Shown: positions 8,441 to 16,748 of the stretch, one piece after another
How the letters are laid out: every line of letters starts with the position of its first letter
Numbering within the stretch: the first letter of the stretch is position 1
DNA from: JAVJST01 sp965229715
GTDB taxonomy: Bacteria; Pseudomonadota; Alphaproteobacteria; Rhodospirillales; Casp-alpha2
Length of the DNA: 64,000 nucleotides
Assembly: GCA_965229715.1 (NCBI GenBank)
Contig: CBDDJL010000002.1
Location: forward strand, 124,001 to 188,000
Reading direction: 5' to 3'
Notes under the pieces: generated by a model
The model's input: the letters and a program-made list of their open reading frames with translations, nothing else
What the model was told of the DNA's origin: nothing
The model's database searches: none
Program-made: the position numbers and the translations under genes

Positions 8441-9811
8441 TCACTCTCGGACCGCGGCTCCGTTCGCGGGAGCCGGCTCACAGGACCAGGTCCTGGGACT
8501 GTGAAATCGCCGGATCAGGAGAATGAAAGACACGGTGCTCGCCACGAGAAAACCGTACATCAGCCCCATGCCGCCATGGCCGGACGACACCGCGAGCATA
8601 TAGGCCAGCGGGATCATCAGCAGGAAGTAGCTGGAGACCTGAATGGCGCACGGCAGCCACACGTCGCGGGCGCCGCGAAGCGCATTGGCGAGCACCGACT
8701 GGCCGCCGTCGACCAGCAAAATGACGCTGAGAAGGCCGAGCATCGGTGCGACAAGCGCAATCAGGGCGGGATCGCCGCTAAACAGGCCGGCAACCTGGTT
8801 GCCGAAAATCAGCAGCACGCCACCGCAGACGGCCATTGCGACACTGTTGAGACCGAGACCGAGCCATCCGGCCCGCGATGCCGCGCCGATGTCCCGGGCA
8901 CCATAGGCGACCCCGACGTGGACCGCCGTTGCGGAACCGACGCCGAGGGTGATCATGAAAATCATCGTCATGATGTTGAACGTCAGTGCGAACGCCGCCA
9001 GCGTGGACGCGCCGATCCAGCCGGCGATCATGGTCAGGGTCGCGAACGCCAGCGAGTCGGCGCCGCCGCCGATGCTTGCGGCGTAGCCGAGGCTGCGCTG
9101 ATCGCGCCAGGTTTGCCAGCCCTGCCAGACGCTTCCACGGGTGGCGTATCGCTTGCCGTCATTGAAGCCCCAGACATAGGCGATCAGCACCACGGTAACG
9201 GCCCACCGCGAAACGGTCGTTGCCCAGGCCGCGCCGGCCGCACCCATTGCATCCAGACCGAGACCGCCCTCGATCAGCAGCGCGTTGAGCAACGCATTGA
9301 GCACATTGCCGGCGAAGATGACGATCATCCACGGTGCGGCGCGGCCAATGCCTTCGAGGAAGAACGCGGTCGTGAGAAACAACATGAACGCGGGAAGGCC
9401 ATATCCGGTGATGCGCATGACCTCGCCGCCGTGCCGGGCCAGATCGGGGCTTTGGCCGAGCATCAGGAGGACGTTTTCGCCGAGCATGCAGACGGCCATC
9501 CCGGCAAGGCCGATGGTAAACGCGTATGGCAGCGAGCGCCGCCATGCCCGGCCGCATTCTTCATGGCTGCCCGCGCCGCGCGCGTTGGCGACCACGACGG
9601 CGGTCCCGATGAGCAGCCCGAGGCCAACAACGATCAACGGCATGACCGGCGCAACGCCGATGCTCTGATAGGCCAACTGGGCCGAACTGACGTGCCCGAT
9701 CATGATGAAATCGACGGTCGTCATCAGAACGATTCCGATTCGCCCGAGCGAGATCGGCACGGCCAAGCGCACCAGGTCGGCCACTTCGGCGCGGAACGAT
9801 TCGCGTTTCAT
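8441..9811 (-). CDS. MATE family multidrug/cation antiporter
   Basis: 456-residue polytopic inner-membrane protein with about twelve hydrophobic helices in two MatE repeats. N-terminal LVRLAVPISLGRIGIVLMTT and TTVDFIMIGHVSSAQLAYQS are characteristic of the NorM-like MATE fold; the central TLTMIAGWIGASTLAAFAL begins the second repeat. Such proteins export drugs or metabolites in exchange for Na+ or H+. I choose the ATG at 9811, with GGGGCAG upstream; an upstream extension to 9853 has no support. It faces away from the GNAT-like gene, leaving a 167-bp shared promoter region. Confidence 0.92.
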   Translation of the reverse strand: MKRESFRAEVADLVRLAVPISLGRIGIVLMTTVDFIMIGHVSSAQLAYQSIGVAPVMPLIVVGLGLLIGTAVVVANARGAGSHEECGRAWRRSLPYAFTIGLAGMAVCMLGENVLLMLGQSPDLARHGGEVMRITGYGLPAFMLFLTTAFFLEGIGRAAPWMIVIFAGNVLNALLNALLIEGGLGLDAMGAAGAAWATTVSRWAVTVVLIAYVWGFNDGKRYATRGSVWQGWQTWRDQRSLGYAASIGGGADSLAFATLTMIAGWIGASTLAAFALTFNIMTMIFMITLGVGSATAVHVGVAYGARDIGAASRAGWLGLGLNSVAMAVCGGVLLIFGNQVAGLFSGDPALIALVAPMLGLLSVILLVDGGQSVLANALRGARDVWLPCAIQVSSYFLLMIPLAYMLAVSSGHGGMGLMYGFLVASTVSFILLIRRFHSPRTWSCEPAPANGAAVRE

Positions 9812-9978
9812 AGAGCTGCCCCAGACATGCGATTTCTGCGATCTCCGGCCCAATTCGGCGCCTTGTTCATCGTTTCAAAAGACATCTGTGAATATCTCTT
9901 GTTGATTGTAACCACAACATGGGGGCAGTATCCCTACATTCGATGCTCGTGTCGAGAGTATTCATGAGGAGGGAAACT

Positions 9979-10707
9979 ATGCAAACGATAATTCAAGCTC
10001 TGCAACAACCAACCGTCACCTCGACCCCGTCCCTGATCGCCGAGATCCTCAACCTGCTTCGCCACATCGGTGAGAACGGCAACGGTCTCAAGATTCGGTT
10101 CCGCCAGGATTTTGCCGAACTGCAGCGGGTCGTCGACGCCAACCCGGACCGCGACGAACTGTCGCCGATGTTCGATCCGCAGTTTTGCACGATCGGCGGC
10201 GACAACGGTTTCTGGATCGAAGGCACAAGTCCGGACGGCGAGATCGTTCACCAGCAGGCCGTACGGTTCGACGATCTCGGTTCGCTACCGCTGCGCCAGC
10301 ACTGGATGTCCTCGCGCGAGCTTTATCAGCCGCCCGGCGTCGACGTCGATCTCGATGCGACGGATTTCGAGGCGGCGCCGGCGTCGGAAATCATAACGGG
10401 GCGCGTCTGCTATCACGGGGAACTCTGGATTCACCGCGATTACCGCGGACTGCATCTCGCGTCGAAACTCGCCAATCTGGCCATGTTGCTGGCGCAGGCG
10501 CGGTTTGCACCCGACTACCTCTATTGCCTGATTCCGCCGAAGACCCTGCGAACGGGATTATCGCTTCGCAACGGATACTTGCACCATCATCCGCACGGCA
10601 TTCGGTGGTCGATCAATGGCGAGGCAGAGCCCTACGACGAGTACATCGTCTGGATGACGGCCGCCGAGCTCGCCGACCTCATGGCGCGTCCGGCAGTGGT
10701 TTGCTGA
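9979..10707 (+). CDS. GNAT-fold-like hypothetical protein
   Basis: 242 residues, no membrane segment. The C-terminal half contains ELWIHRDYRGLHLASKLANL, which resembles the acetyl-CoA-binding motif A of GNAT N-acyltransferases (R-G-x-x-L/A) followed by its helix, and a strand LYCLIPPKTLRTGLSLRNGY consistent with motif B. A specific substrate cannot be named, and the N-terminal 90 residues are not recognisable. The start ATG at 9979 has AGGAGGGA 6 nt upstream, the strongest ribosome-binding site in this part of the window. Its 3' end overlaps the convergent PAS_5-type gene by 29 bp. Confidence 0.65.
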   Translation: MQTIIQALQQPTVTSTPSLIAEILNLLRHIGENGNGLKIRFRQDFAELQRVVDANPDRDELSPMFDPQFCTIGGDNGFWIEGTSPDGEIVHQQAVRFDDLGSLPLRQHWMSSRELYQPPGVDVDLDATDFEAAPASEIITGRVCYHGELWIHRDYRGLHLASKLANLAMLLAQARFAPDYLYCLIPPKTLRTGLSLRNGYLHHHPHGIRWSINGEAEPYDEYIVWMTAAELADLMARPAVVC

Positions 10708-11557
10708 GGGTGCCGACCTTCTTCGAGAGGCACATCAGCGCCGGCTTGCCGTCGTGCAGTCGGAACCGCAGCAGCAACCGGTGATAGGTCAGCCATATGG
10801 GGTCCTGTTCCGGTTGCGGGCTGAGCAATGTCTGGATGCGGGCGTAGTGCGGCGCGCCCGTATCCCAGACATCCTGATAAGCCGTCGCGATACGGTCGAC
10901 GTAGTCGCTGGTCTCGCTGCCGACGGTGTTGAACGAACGGCTACGCAATGCTCGCTGGGTCCACGCCCGGCCATGCACGCGCGCCGACAGCGAATGGGAA
11001 CCGACCCAGGTAAACACCAGATCGCCCGAGCGCCGCTCCGGCCTGTAGAACAGGATTTGCGGCAGGAGCTCGTTGCACTCGTCCTGCGTCGCATCCGCAA
11101 GGCGTCCCCGCGTCCGGCGCCAGATGTCATAGCCGCGCCGGATGCCCGGCGGCGCCGCTGACGGCTCGAACGCCCCCTGGTTCTCGACGTAGGTCGACGG
11201 AATCTGCCGCACGCTCCGCAGCATTTGAATCTCGTTCATGCGGCCCGCGGCCTCGCGGCCGTTTTCCGCCTTCTCCTCCGCCCAGCCATAGTAGAAGTAG
11301 CGGAGCAGGGCCCGTTTCCCCGTCGTGGCGCGCAGCCATTCGGCAATGAAGCCGGCGGAGTACTCGTCGACTGCGGCGACATCCCACGTCACGCCGATAT
11401 GCTCGCCACGAACCGAAAGCTTGATGTGGCCGAGATGGCGCAGAAACAGGGTATCGAACGACTCGTCGACATTATCGGCAGCATGGAGGCAACCGACATC
11501 GTCGACCCACCAGTCGCCGTCGTCCAGGTGCTCGATATGGGTGCGGTCATTACCCAT
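10679..11557 (-). CDS. PAS_5-like protein with an extra N-terminal domain
   Basis: 292 residues. The C-terminal half (about residues 145-285; YDIWRRTRGRLADATQDECN, then DLVFTWVGSHSLSARVHGRAW and LLLRFRLHDGKPALMCLS) has the layout of the PAS_5 family (W-x-x-x-R-G start, a ligand-pocket G-x-x-L segment, GRAW, final beta strands) common in Rhodospirillales. The first 130 residues, rich in Asp and Trp, match nothing I know. The likely start is ATG 11557; a TTG at 11578 is the alternative. Two other members occur at 12298 and 39953. The function of the family, presumably sensing, is not established. Confidence 0.65.
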   Translation of the reverse strand: MGNDRTHIEHLDDGDWWVDDVGCLHAADNVDESFDTLFLRHLGHIKLSVRGEHIGVTWDVAAVDEYSAGFIAEWLRATTGKRALLRYFYYGWAEEKAENGREAAGRMNEIQMLRSVRQIPSTYVENQGAFEPSAAPPGIRRGYDIWRRTRGRLADATQDECNELLPQILFYRPERRSGDLVFTWVGSHSLSARVHGRAWTQRALRSRSFNTVGSETSDYVDRIATAYQDVWDTGAPHYARIQTLLSPQPEQDPIWLTYHRLLLRFRLHDGKPALMCLSKKVGTLSKPLPDAP

Positions 11558-11614
11558 GGCGTTTCCCAGTCCTGCCAAGCGGCGCGCCGGCCCTGCCCGA
11601 GGGCCCGACAGCGA

Positions 11615-11992
11615 CTACTTGGCGACGCCCATGGAATGGAACGACTTGATCAAACGATAGACATGCCGCTTGACCTCGCCGTCGGGCAATTCATGGAACA
11701 TACGGGCCGTAACGATGGCGTTGTCGGCGATTTCCGGTTTCGCCGGCGCTTCGTCCAGGCCCTCGAAAAAGTAACTGACCGGGCGGTTCAGGACCGATGC
11801 AATGGCCCACAGGCGCGAGCCCATGATCCTGTTGGTGCCGTTTTCGTACTTCTGGATCTGTTGAAAGCTTACACCAACCGCCTTGCCCAGTTCGGTCTGG
11901 GTCATCGGCGTGCCGGATGGTCCCGTTGTCAGCAATCGGGCCTCGCGAATGCGAGCACCGATATGCGCGTCGATATCTGCCGCTGTTTTCAC
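11615..11992 (-). CDS. XRE/Cro-CI family transcriptional regulator
   Basis: 125-residue DNA-binding protein. The helix-turn-helix occupies about residues 30-80: TQTELGKAVGVSFQQIQKYE, followed by NGTNRI and ASVLNRPVSYFFEG. This is the classical Cro/CI spacing with a short C-terminal helical tail (HVYRLIKSFHSMG). Similar proteins are common in Alphaproteobacteria as single-domain regulators. It is followed on the same strand by the PAS_5-like gene 57 bp downstream and has a 305-bp AT-rich region in front of it. Confidence 0.9.
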   Translation of the reverse strand: MKTAADIDAHIGARIREARLLTTGPSGTPMTQTELGKAVGVSFQQIQKYENGTNRIMGSRLWAIASVLNRPVSYFFEGLDEAPAKPEIADNAIVTARMFHELPDGEVKRHVYRLIKSFHSMGVAK

Positions 11993-12297
11993 GTTCCTTA
12001 TATCCCTTAATCTAATTGTGGTCCCCCACTTGCAGGGATGCGTGTTTGTGGTCGGTAGACGTCTCGCGTGGCTAGAAGCCTAGCAAACTTTTCGCCATTC
12101 CCGAAAGCCCGTCAATACGATTTCTTGACCCAGGGAGCGGAATACTGCAAGGGGCTGGCCAAGAAAATTCTTGCCAGCGCAGTGTCACATACCCATTATT
12201 AATAGTATAGAATATGATAATACCCTTGTCACGAGAATAAGTGCTTTGCACCGCCGCCTGGGAGGGCCTGCAATGAGGGAACGGACAAGAGGCTGTG
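11993..12297. promoter_or_regulatory. AT-rich divergent promoter region
   Basis: Lies between the XRE gene (minus) and the PAS_5 gene (plus). The part at about 12185-12240 is markedly AT-rich (TATTAATAGTATAGAATATG), unlike the surroundings, and is the likely promoter and regulator-binding zone. No coding frame is convincing here. Confidence 0.5.
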
Positions 12298-12906
12298 ATG
12301 TCACGCGGCAATGGGCCTGACGAAATGCCGGACGACAATGTCGACTCGCCGCTGATTAACGATCCGCTCTATGTCAAAGGCGAGATCGGCCATGAAGCGT
12401 TTCCCGACGTCGTTACCTTCCATAAGATCTGGAATCGGGCGCGCGGCGATCGTTTCGCGCCGTCGTGGACCGACCTGGGATTTCTGTCGTTTCCGTCGCA
12501 CATGATCCCGTTAATCTATCTGGTCGACGTCGAACGCGATCCGCTGCGCTTTCGTTATCGCTTTATCGGCACGGAAATCTGCGAATTCGAAGGCACCAAC
12601 TATACGGGACGCTACGTCTGCGACCTGACGCCGAAAAAACTGGGCGAAGCCGCGCATAACGCATTCGTCAGCTTCGTCGAGGATCCGCAGCCGACGTTCT
12701 TCATGATGATCGGCGACGAGCTGGCCGATACGCCCCACATGTTCCGCGTCTACGGCGGCATCCGCCTGCCGCTCTCTGACGACGGCAAGCAGGTCGATCA
12801 GATTCTCGCGCTGGCGCAACTCGAATACGACAACCGTGAATTGCGGAAGTATTTCTTCACGGCGGCCCCGGATCAGGCGAAACGCGCGCTCGCTCCCGAC
12901 CACTGA
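12298..12906 (+). CDS. PAS_5 domain protein
   Basis: 202-residue soluble protein consisting essentially of one PAS_5 domain. FHKIWNRARGDRFAPSWTDL opens the domain; IYLVDVERDPLRFRYRFIGT and YTGRYVCDL form the conserved core, and YGGIRLPLSDDGKQVDQIL the final strands. The family is frequent in Rhodospirillales and presumed to sense small molecules, with no effector domain attached. The start is ATG 12298 or the adjacent GTG 12295. It is divergent from the XRE regulator. Paralogous proteins are at 10679 and 39953. Confidence 0.8.
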   Translation: MSRGNGPDEMPDDNVDSPLINDPLYVKGEIGHEAFPDVVTFHKIWNRARGDRFAPSWTDLGFLSFPSHMIPLIYLVDVERDPLRFRYRFIGTEICEFEGTNYTGRYVCDLTPKKLGEAAHNAFVSFVEDPQPTFFMMIGDELADTPHMFRVYGGIRLPLSDDGKQVDQILALAQLEYDNRELRKYFFTAAPDQAKRALAPDH

Positions 12907-12977
12907 GCGCCGATCTGCTTCGGTTCGAGAGCGACTCGCCCGTCCACGATGCATTTTCGGCAGGTTTTTGATCCGGC

Positions 12978-13835
12978 TTAGTGCGCCGGCGGCCCCTCGG
13001 CATGTCGGGGAAGATCGTCGGTGATGTCGTGCCAACCCGCCTTGTGATCCACGAAAATATGGCCAACGGGCGTGATTTCAGGGTCGTCGTCAAGTGCGGC
13101 CAGCGGAATTGCGGCGATGTCCCGATCGGCATCGCGGCGCGGCATCGGCGAACTGCAAACCGCGCAGAAAACCTGGGTGAAGTATTGCGCGTCGGGCACT
13201 TTGTAGGATTTTAGCCGGTGTTCGCCGCTCAGGAATTCGACGGCGTCGTACGCAACGAATCCGTTGGTGGCATGCGCCGCGGCCCGGCCGCGCCGACAGC
13301 GCGAACAATGACAATTGTAGGCAACCCCGATCGGTTCGGTCACCCGAAAGGCGACGTCACCGCACAGACAACTGCCCCGAAGCGGGCCGTCGGCTTTTTT
13401 CTGCACCGGAACGCCGGCGACATCGGGCAGCCCCGATTCGTCCGGATAACCGTCGCACCGGGGCATGTCGCCGCTGATTGTGTGCCAGGGCGCGTTATCG
13501 CCGACGAAAATGTTGTAGTCCGGCTTGCGCATCGCGTCGTGGCATCCGCCGGGCGCAACCCAGTGATTTTCCGCTTCGTTGGCATAGGGCACGACCGAGC
13601 CGCAGACGTCGCACGAACTGCGGACGAGCACATCGGACGAGCGATAGTTCACGATGGTCTTCGTATCGCTCGTCCAACGGATCTGGTCCGGCCTGACGAA
13701 ACAATAGGTGCCGAAGGCGGCGCCGTGCGCTTTCTGGCACATACGGCAATGGCAGTTGTAAATCGCGTACGGTTCCGCCAGCAGCTCCCACGCGACGCTG
13801 CCGCACAGGCAGTTCGCCCTGTTCGAATATGCCAT
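12978..13835 (-). CDS. Tandem-GFA (CENP-V/GFA domain) zinc protein
   Basis: 285 residues forming two copies of the GFA fold (glutathione-dependent formaldehyde-activating enzyme/CENP-V). Domain 1 (about residues 5-115) has CLCGSVAW, NCHCRMCQKAHG and CDVCGSVV; domain 2 (about 155-265) has SCLCGDVAF, NCHCSRCRRGR and CAVCSS. Each set gives the expected Cys ligands for zinc. Single-domain proteins are the rule, so the tandem form is a variant. Substrate unknown; the original formaldehyde-glutathione assignment does not hold for all members. The ATG at 13835 has GAGGTG upstream; a GTG at 13844 is too close to its own AGGAG. Confidence 0.87.
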   Translation of the reverse strand: MAYSNRANCLCGSVAWELLAEPYAIYNCHCRMCQKAHGAAFGTYCFVRPDQIRWTSDTKTIVNYRSSDVLVRSSCDVCGSVVPYANEAENHWVAPGGCHDAMRKPDYNIFVGDNAPWHTISGDMPRCDGYPDESGLPDVAGVPVQKKADGPLRGSCLCGDVAFRVTEPIGVAYNCHCSRCRRGRAAAHATNGFVAYDAVEFLSGEHRLKSYKVPDAQYFTQVFCAVCSSPMPRRDADRDIAAIPLAALDDDPEITPVGHIFVDHKAGWHDITDDLPRHAEGPPAH

Positions 13836-13899
13836 GGACTTCACCTCTCCTGTCCTGTCGCCCTGACGTCCTCGCGCTCGACAGCCTCCGATCGGCAGA

Positions 13900-14538
13900 T
13901 CAATAATTCGGGTTCGCGATCCACGGCGCGTACACGTGCTGAACGCTCGGCCGCTGCATGACCGTATCGGCGATGCGCTTGACGTTCGGGAACTCGTCCG
14001 TCGTCGGATGTCCCCGCGCCGGCCGCAACCAGGTGGTCAGCATGAACAGATAGATATCGGCGGCGCTGAACCGGTCGCCGAGCACCCACGCGTTCTCGCC
14101 GATCTGATCGTCGATGACCTTCCAGGTTTCCCTGAGCCGCCGGGCGCCGCGCCGTTGCGCGCTCGGCTCGTCGGCCGGGGTATCGGCGAAACGGTCCGGA
14201 TAATAGGTGAGCTGATAGGCGTTCTGGACGGAGTTGGAGAAATACACCAGCGTCTGCAGATAGAGGGCGCGTTTCGGATCGTCGATCCCGGGCGCCAGAT
14301 TCGCGTCCGGATGCCGGTCGCACAGAAACACCGTGATCGCCGCACACTCGTACATCGCGCCGCCGTCCCAGACGAGGACCGGCACCCAACCGTTGGGGTT
14401 GATCGCCAGTTGTTCGGGCGGACGCGGCTGGTCCATATCGACCGAGGTTTCGATCAACTCGTATGGGGCGCCGATTTCTTCGAGCATCGTCCGGATGCCC
14501 ATGGACGCGCTCTTCAGCGCATAGAACAGCTTGTACAT
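13900..14538 (-). CDS. Glutathione S-transferase family protein
   Basis: 212 residues with the two-domain GST layout. The N-terminal thioredoxin-like domain starts MYKLFYALKSASMGIRTMLE; its conserved cis-Pro loop is NGWVPVLVWDGGAMYECAAI, where E-x-A matches the usual E-S glutathione-gamma-glutamyl contact. The C-terminal helical domain contains the N-capping motif FSAADIYLF. It conjugates or reduces electrophiles using glutathione; substrate unknown. It lies 18 bp downstream of an SDR gene on the same strand, so the two are probably co-transcribed. Confidence 0.92.
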   Translation of the reverse strand: MYKLFYALKSASMGIRTMLEEIGAPYELIETSVDMDQPRPPEQLAINPNGWVPVLVWDGGAMYECAAITVFLCDRHPDANLAPGIDDPKRALYLQTLVYFSNSVQNAYQLTYYPDRFADTPADEPSAQRRGARRLRETWKVIDDQIGENAWVLGDRFSAADIYLFMLTTWLRPARGHPTTDEFPNVKRIADTVMQRPSVQHVYAPWIANPNY

Positions 14539-14556
14539 CGCCGGGGTCTCCTGCGC

Positions 14557-15288
14557 TCAATAGGTCCAGGTTTCGGTATAGGGACGGAGTTCGATCTCGT
14601 TGCTCCACGCCGATCTGGGCTGCAGATGGGTCAGCCAGTAGCTTTCCGCGACGGCGTCGGGGTCGGCCAGCTTGTCCGGATCGTAGGCGTCGCCGTAGAT
14701 CTCGCGCATGACCGGCACATCGAGGTCGCAATCCAGTCTGACATGAACGATATGCACGCCATTCCTGGCGTACGCTTTGGTCAAACTCTGCGACAGCGCC
14801 CGCAGACCGAACTTGCCGATGGCGTAGAGCGGATAGCTGCCGGAACCGCGAAAGGCGGCGGTCGCGCTGGAGAAGAACACGCTGCCGCGGGCCCGTTCGA
14901 TCATCGCCGGCAGGACCGACTTGGCCGCTGCGAACGCGCCGACGACCTCGACCCGGTAGACATCTTCCAGCGCTTCGTACGTCATCTCCAGCGGCGGACA
15001 CGCCGTGAAATCGCCGCGCGCGTTGTAAATCAGAACCTCGATGTCGCCCATGTCGGACGTCACGGCCGAAATCGCGGTCTCGATGGTTTCCGGTTTTGTC
15101 GCGTCGGCGGCGAAAAACCGGACATCTGCGGCGTCGTCGGCGGCCTTCGCCGCCTTCATCGCAGCCATACTGCCGGCCTCCGACCGCGAGACCAGCGCAA
15201 TATCGAAGCCCTCCGCCGCGAACCTGGCGGACAGGGCGCGGCCAAGTCCCTCGCCGGCGCCGATAATCGCACAGACCTGTCGTGACAT
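14557..15288 (-). CDS. Short-chain dehydrogenase/reductase
   Basis: 243-residue SDR. The cofactor loop is CAIIGAGEGLGRALSARFA (G-x-x-x-G-x-G variant), the structural strand is IYNARGDF (the classical NNAG is replaced by YNARG), and the active site is FFSSATAAFRGSGSYPLYAI, in which S and Y are placed as in the catalytic triad but the usual Y-x-x-x-K reads YPLYAIGKF, giving Tyr-x-x-x-Lys. Substrate unknown. The ATG at 15288 is preceded by GGGGAGAT. It likely forms an operon with the downstream GST gene; the CmcJ-type gene is divergent. Confidence 0.88.
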   Translation of the reverse strand: MSRQVCAIIGAGEGLGRALSARFAAEGFDIALVSRSEAGSMAAMKAAKAADDAADVRFFAADATKPETIETAISAVTSDMGDIEVLIYNARGDFTACPPLEMTYEALEDVYRVEVVGAFAAAKSVLPAMIERARGSVFFSSATAAFRGSGSYPLYAIGKFGLRALSQSLTKAYARNGVHIVHVRLDCDLDVPVMREIYGDAYDPDKLADPDAVAESYWLTHLQPRSAWSNEIELRPYTETWTY

Positions 15289-15475
15289 GTTTATCTCCCC
15301 GACCCCAACGGCCGCGCCGTAAACCATAACGAAGTTTCGGAGGACGGCGCGATGAATAAATCTAATTGTCTGCAGCACGAAGTGCGGCCATTACGCACAA
15401 TTCGGCTGTTGCCATCCGCGCGCGTGGCGGCATGATCCTCAATATGCCGAGTCTCGGCGCCAACCGCAGCGCAGC

Positions 15476-16489
15476 ATGGTTCCCGGAATGCACGAAACCC
15501 CGACCCGAACCGCTCCTGACCGAAATACCTCCGGCGGGTTCAACTACCTCGACGACGGCGTCAAGCCGTCGCTATATCGGAACGGCCGCGTCCTGACGCG
15601 GCGTGATGCCGACGGCAACGACGACGGCACCACGGGGCTGTCGACCCGGGAGGTCGAATTGGACGTTTTCGATGCGCGCGCGCTCGTGGGCAGTGCGCCC
15701 CTGACCTGCGATGCGAACGGATTCGAACTGCTCGACGCACCGTTGCCGGACGACCGCTTCGATTTCCTCGATCATGCCGCGATCGTCACGGCCTACTACG
15801 GACAATGCGCGCGATTGGTCGCAGAGAGAACCGGCGCACGCGTCTTTCCCTTCGATCACAATATCCGTTCGATATCGGGCAAGCGCTCGGCACGGCGGAT
15901 CGCCGGCGGACAGCAGGTCCAGGAGCCGCTGCACCTGGTACACGGCGACTATACGCTGACCAGCGCGCCACAACGGCTCCGCGACCTGACGCGGCCGCCC
16001 GGCGGCAACGATACCTTGAGTTCGATCCTGCCGGCGGGCGAAACGTTGATCGATCCGGCGACCGCCGAACGGGCGCTCGACGGGGGGCGGTTCGCCATCG
16101 TCAACGTCTGGCGCAACATCGCGGAAACCCCGGTCGAGGCGCATCCGCTGGCGCTCTGCGACAGCCGGACGGTCGTCCCGGACGATCTTGTCGTGTTCGA
16201 AATTCATTATCGCGACCGGATCGGCGAGAACTATTTCGCCAGGCATGCTGCCGCCCACCGCTGGTATTACTATCCCCGAATGACGCGCGACGAAGCGCTG
16301 TTGATCAAACAGTGGGACTCCGCCGGCACATTTGCGCGGACGAACGGCACGCAGGCGGACGCCGAACAGACCGGCGCGCCGTGCACGTTCAGCTTTCACA
16401 GCGCTTTCGACGACGCAAACGCGCCGCAGGACGCACCCGACCGCTGGAGCATCGAGGTGCGGTGCATGGTCGTCTATGACGGAAACTGA
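15476..16489 (+). CDS. CmcJ/NvfI-like oxidoreductase
   Basis: 337 residues (or 333 from the ATG at 15488). The C-terminal half has the pattern of this family: VHGDYTLTSAPQRL, FAIVNVWRNI, AHRWYYYPRMTRDEALLIKQ and CTFSFHSAFDD with a final SIEVRCMVVYD. Characterised relatives come from cephamycin and fungal meroterpenoid pathways and are 2-oxoglutarate/iron-related or isomerase-like, so a chemical role cannot be named. There is no good ribosome-binding site for either ATG, so the start is uncertain. It ends 6 bp before the left end of the genomic island. Confidence 0.75.
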   Translation: MVPGMHETPTRTAPDRNTSGGFNYLDDGVKPSLYRNGRVLTRRDADGNDDGTTGLSTREVELDVFDARALVGSAPLTCDANGFELLDAPLPDDRFDFLDHAAIVTAYYGQCARLVAERTGARVFPFDHNIRSISGKRSARRIAGGQQVQEPLHLVHGDYTLTSAPQRLRDLTRPPGGNDTLSSILPAGETLIDPATAERALDGGRFAIVNVWRNIAETPVEAHPLALCDSRTVVPDDLVVFEIHYRDRIGENYFARHAAAHRWYYYPRMTRDEALLIKQWDSAGTFARTNGTQADAEQTGAPCTFSFHSAFDDANAPQDAPDRWSIEVRCMVVYDGN

Positions 16490-16495
16490 GTGAAG

Positions 16496-16543
16496 ATGGT
16501 GCCGCAGGAGAGATTTGAACTCCCGACCCACGCATTACGAATG
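16496..16543 (-). repeat. Left attachment site (partial tRNA-Thr 3' end)
   Basis: 48 bp identical to 26999-27046, which is the 3' part (T-arm to anticodon stem) of the tRNA-Thr gene. After base 16543 the identity stops and no anticodon-to-acceptor 5' half follows, so it is not a functional tRNA. It is the duplicated att end left by site-specific integration. Confidence 0.95.
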
Positions 16544-16748
16544 GGGCCGGAGAAAACGAAAATTACCTGATTTCAACGACTTGTTCGGGCGCTGTCGCGC
16601 CATTGTGCCGAACAAGACCGGCTAAAACGGCACAAGACCGAATGGCGCTGGCACGTTTCGGGCACAGCCCCAAGATACGGCCACACCTACAAAATCGTCA
16701 GCACCTAAACTTGGAACGGGTAATTTCCAGCCCGCCCTCCAACGACCG

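Noticed and set aside
8501..9967. 488-codon plus-strand frame opposite the MATE gene
   Set aside because: His/Gln/Arg-rich shadow of a membrane protein gene, no start signal, no family.
12072..12338. 88-codon minus-strand frame across the AT-rich promoter region
   Set aside because: It overlaps the start of a recognised PAS_5 gene and a likely promoter, with no domain or ribosome-binding site.
16496..16543. A second tRNA-Thr gene
   Set aside because: Only the 3' portion is present; the D-arm and 5' acceptor strand are missing, so it is an att remnant.
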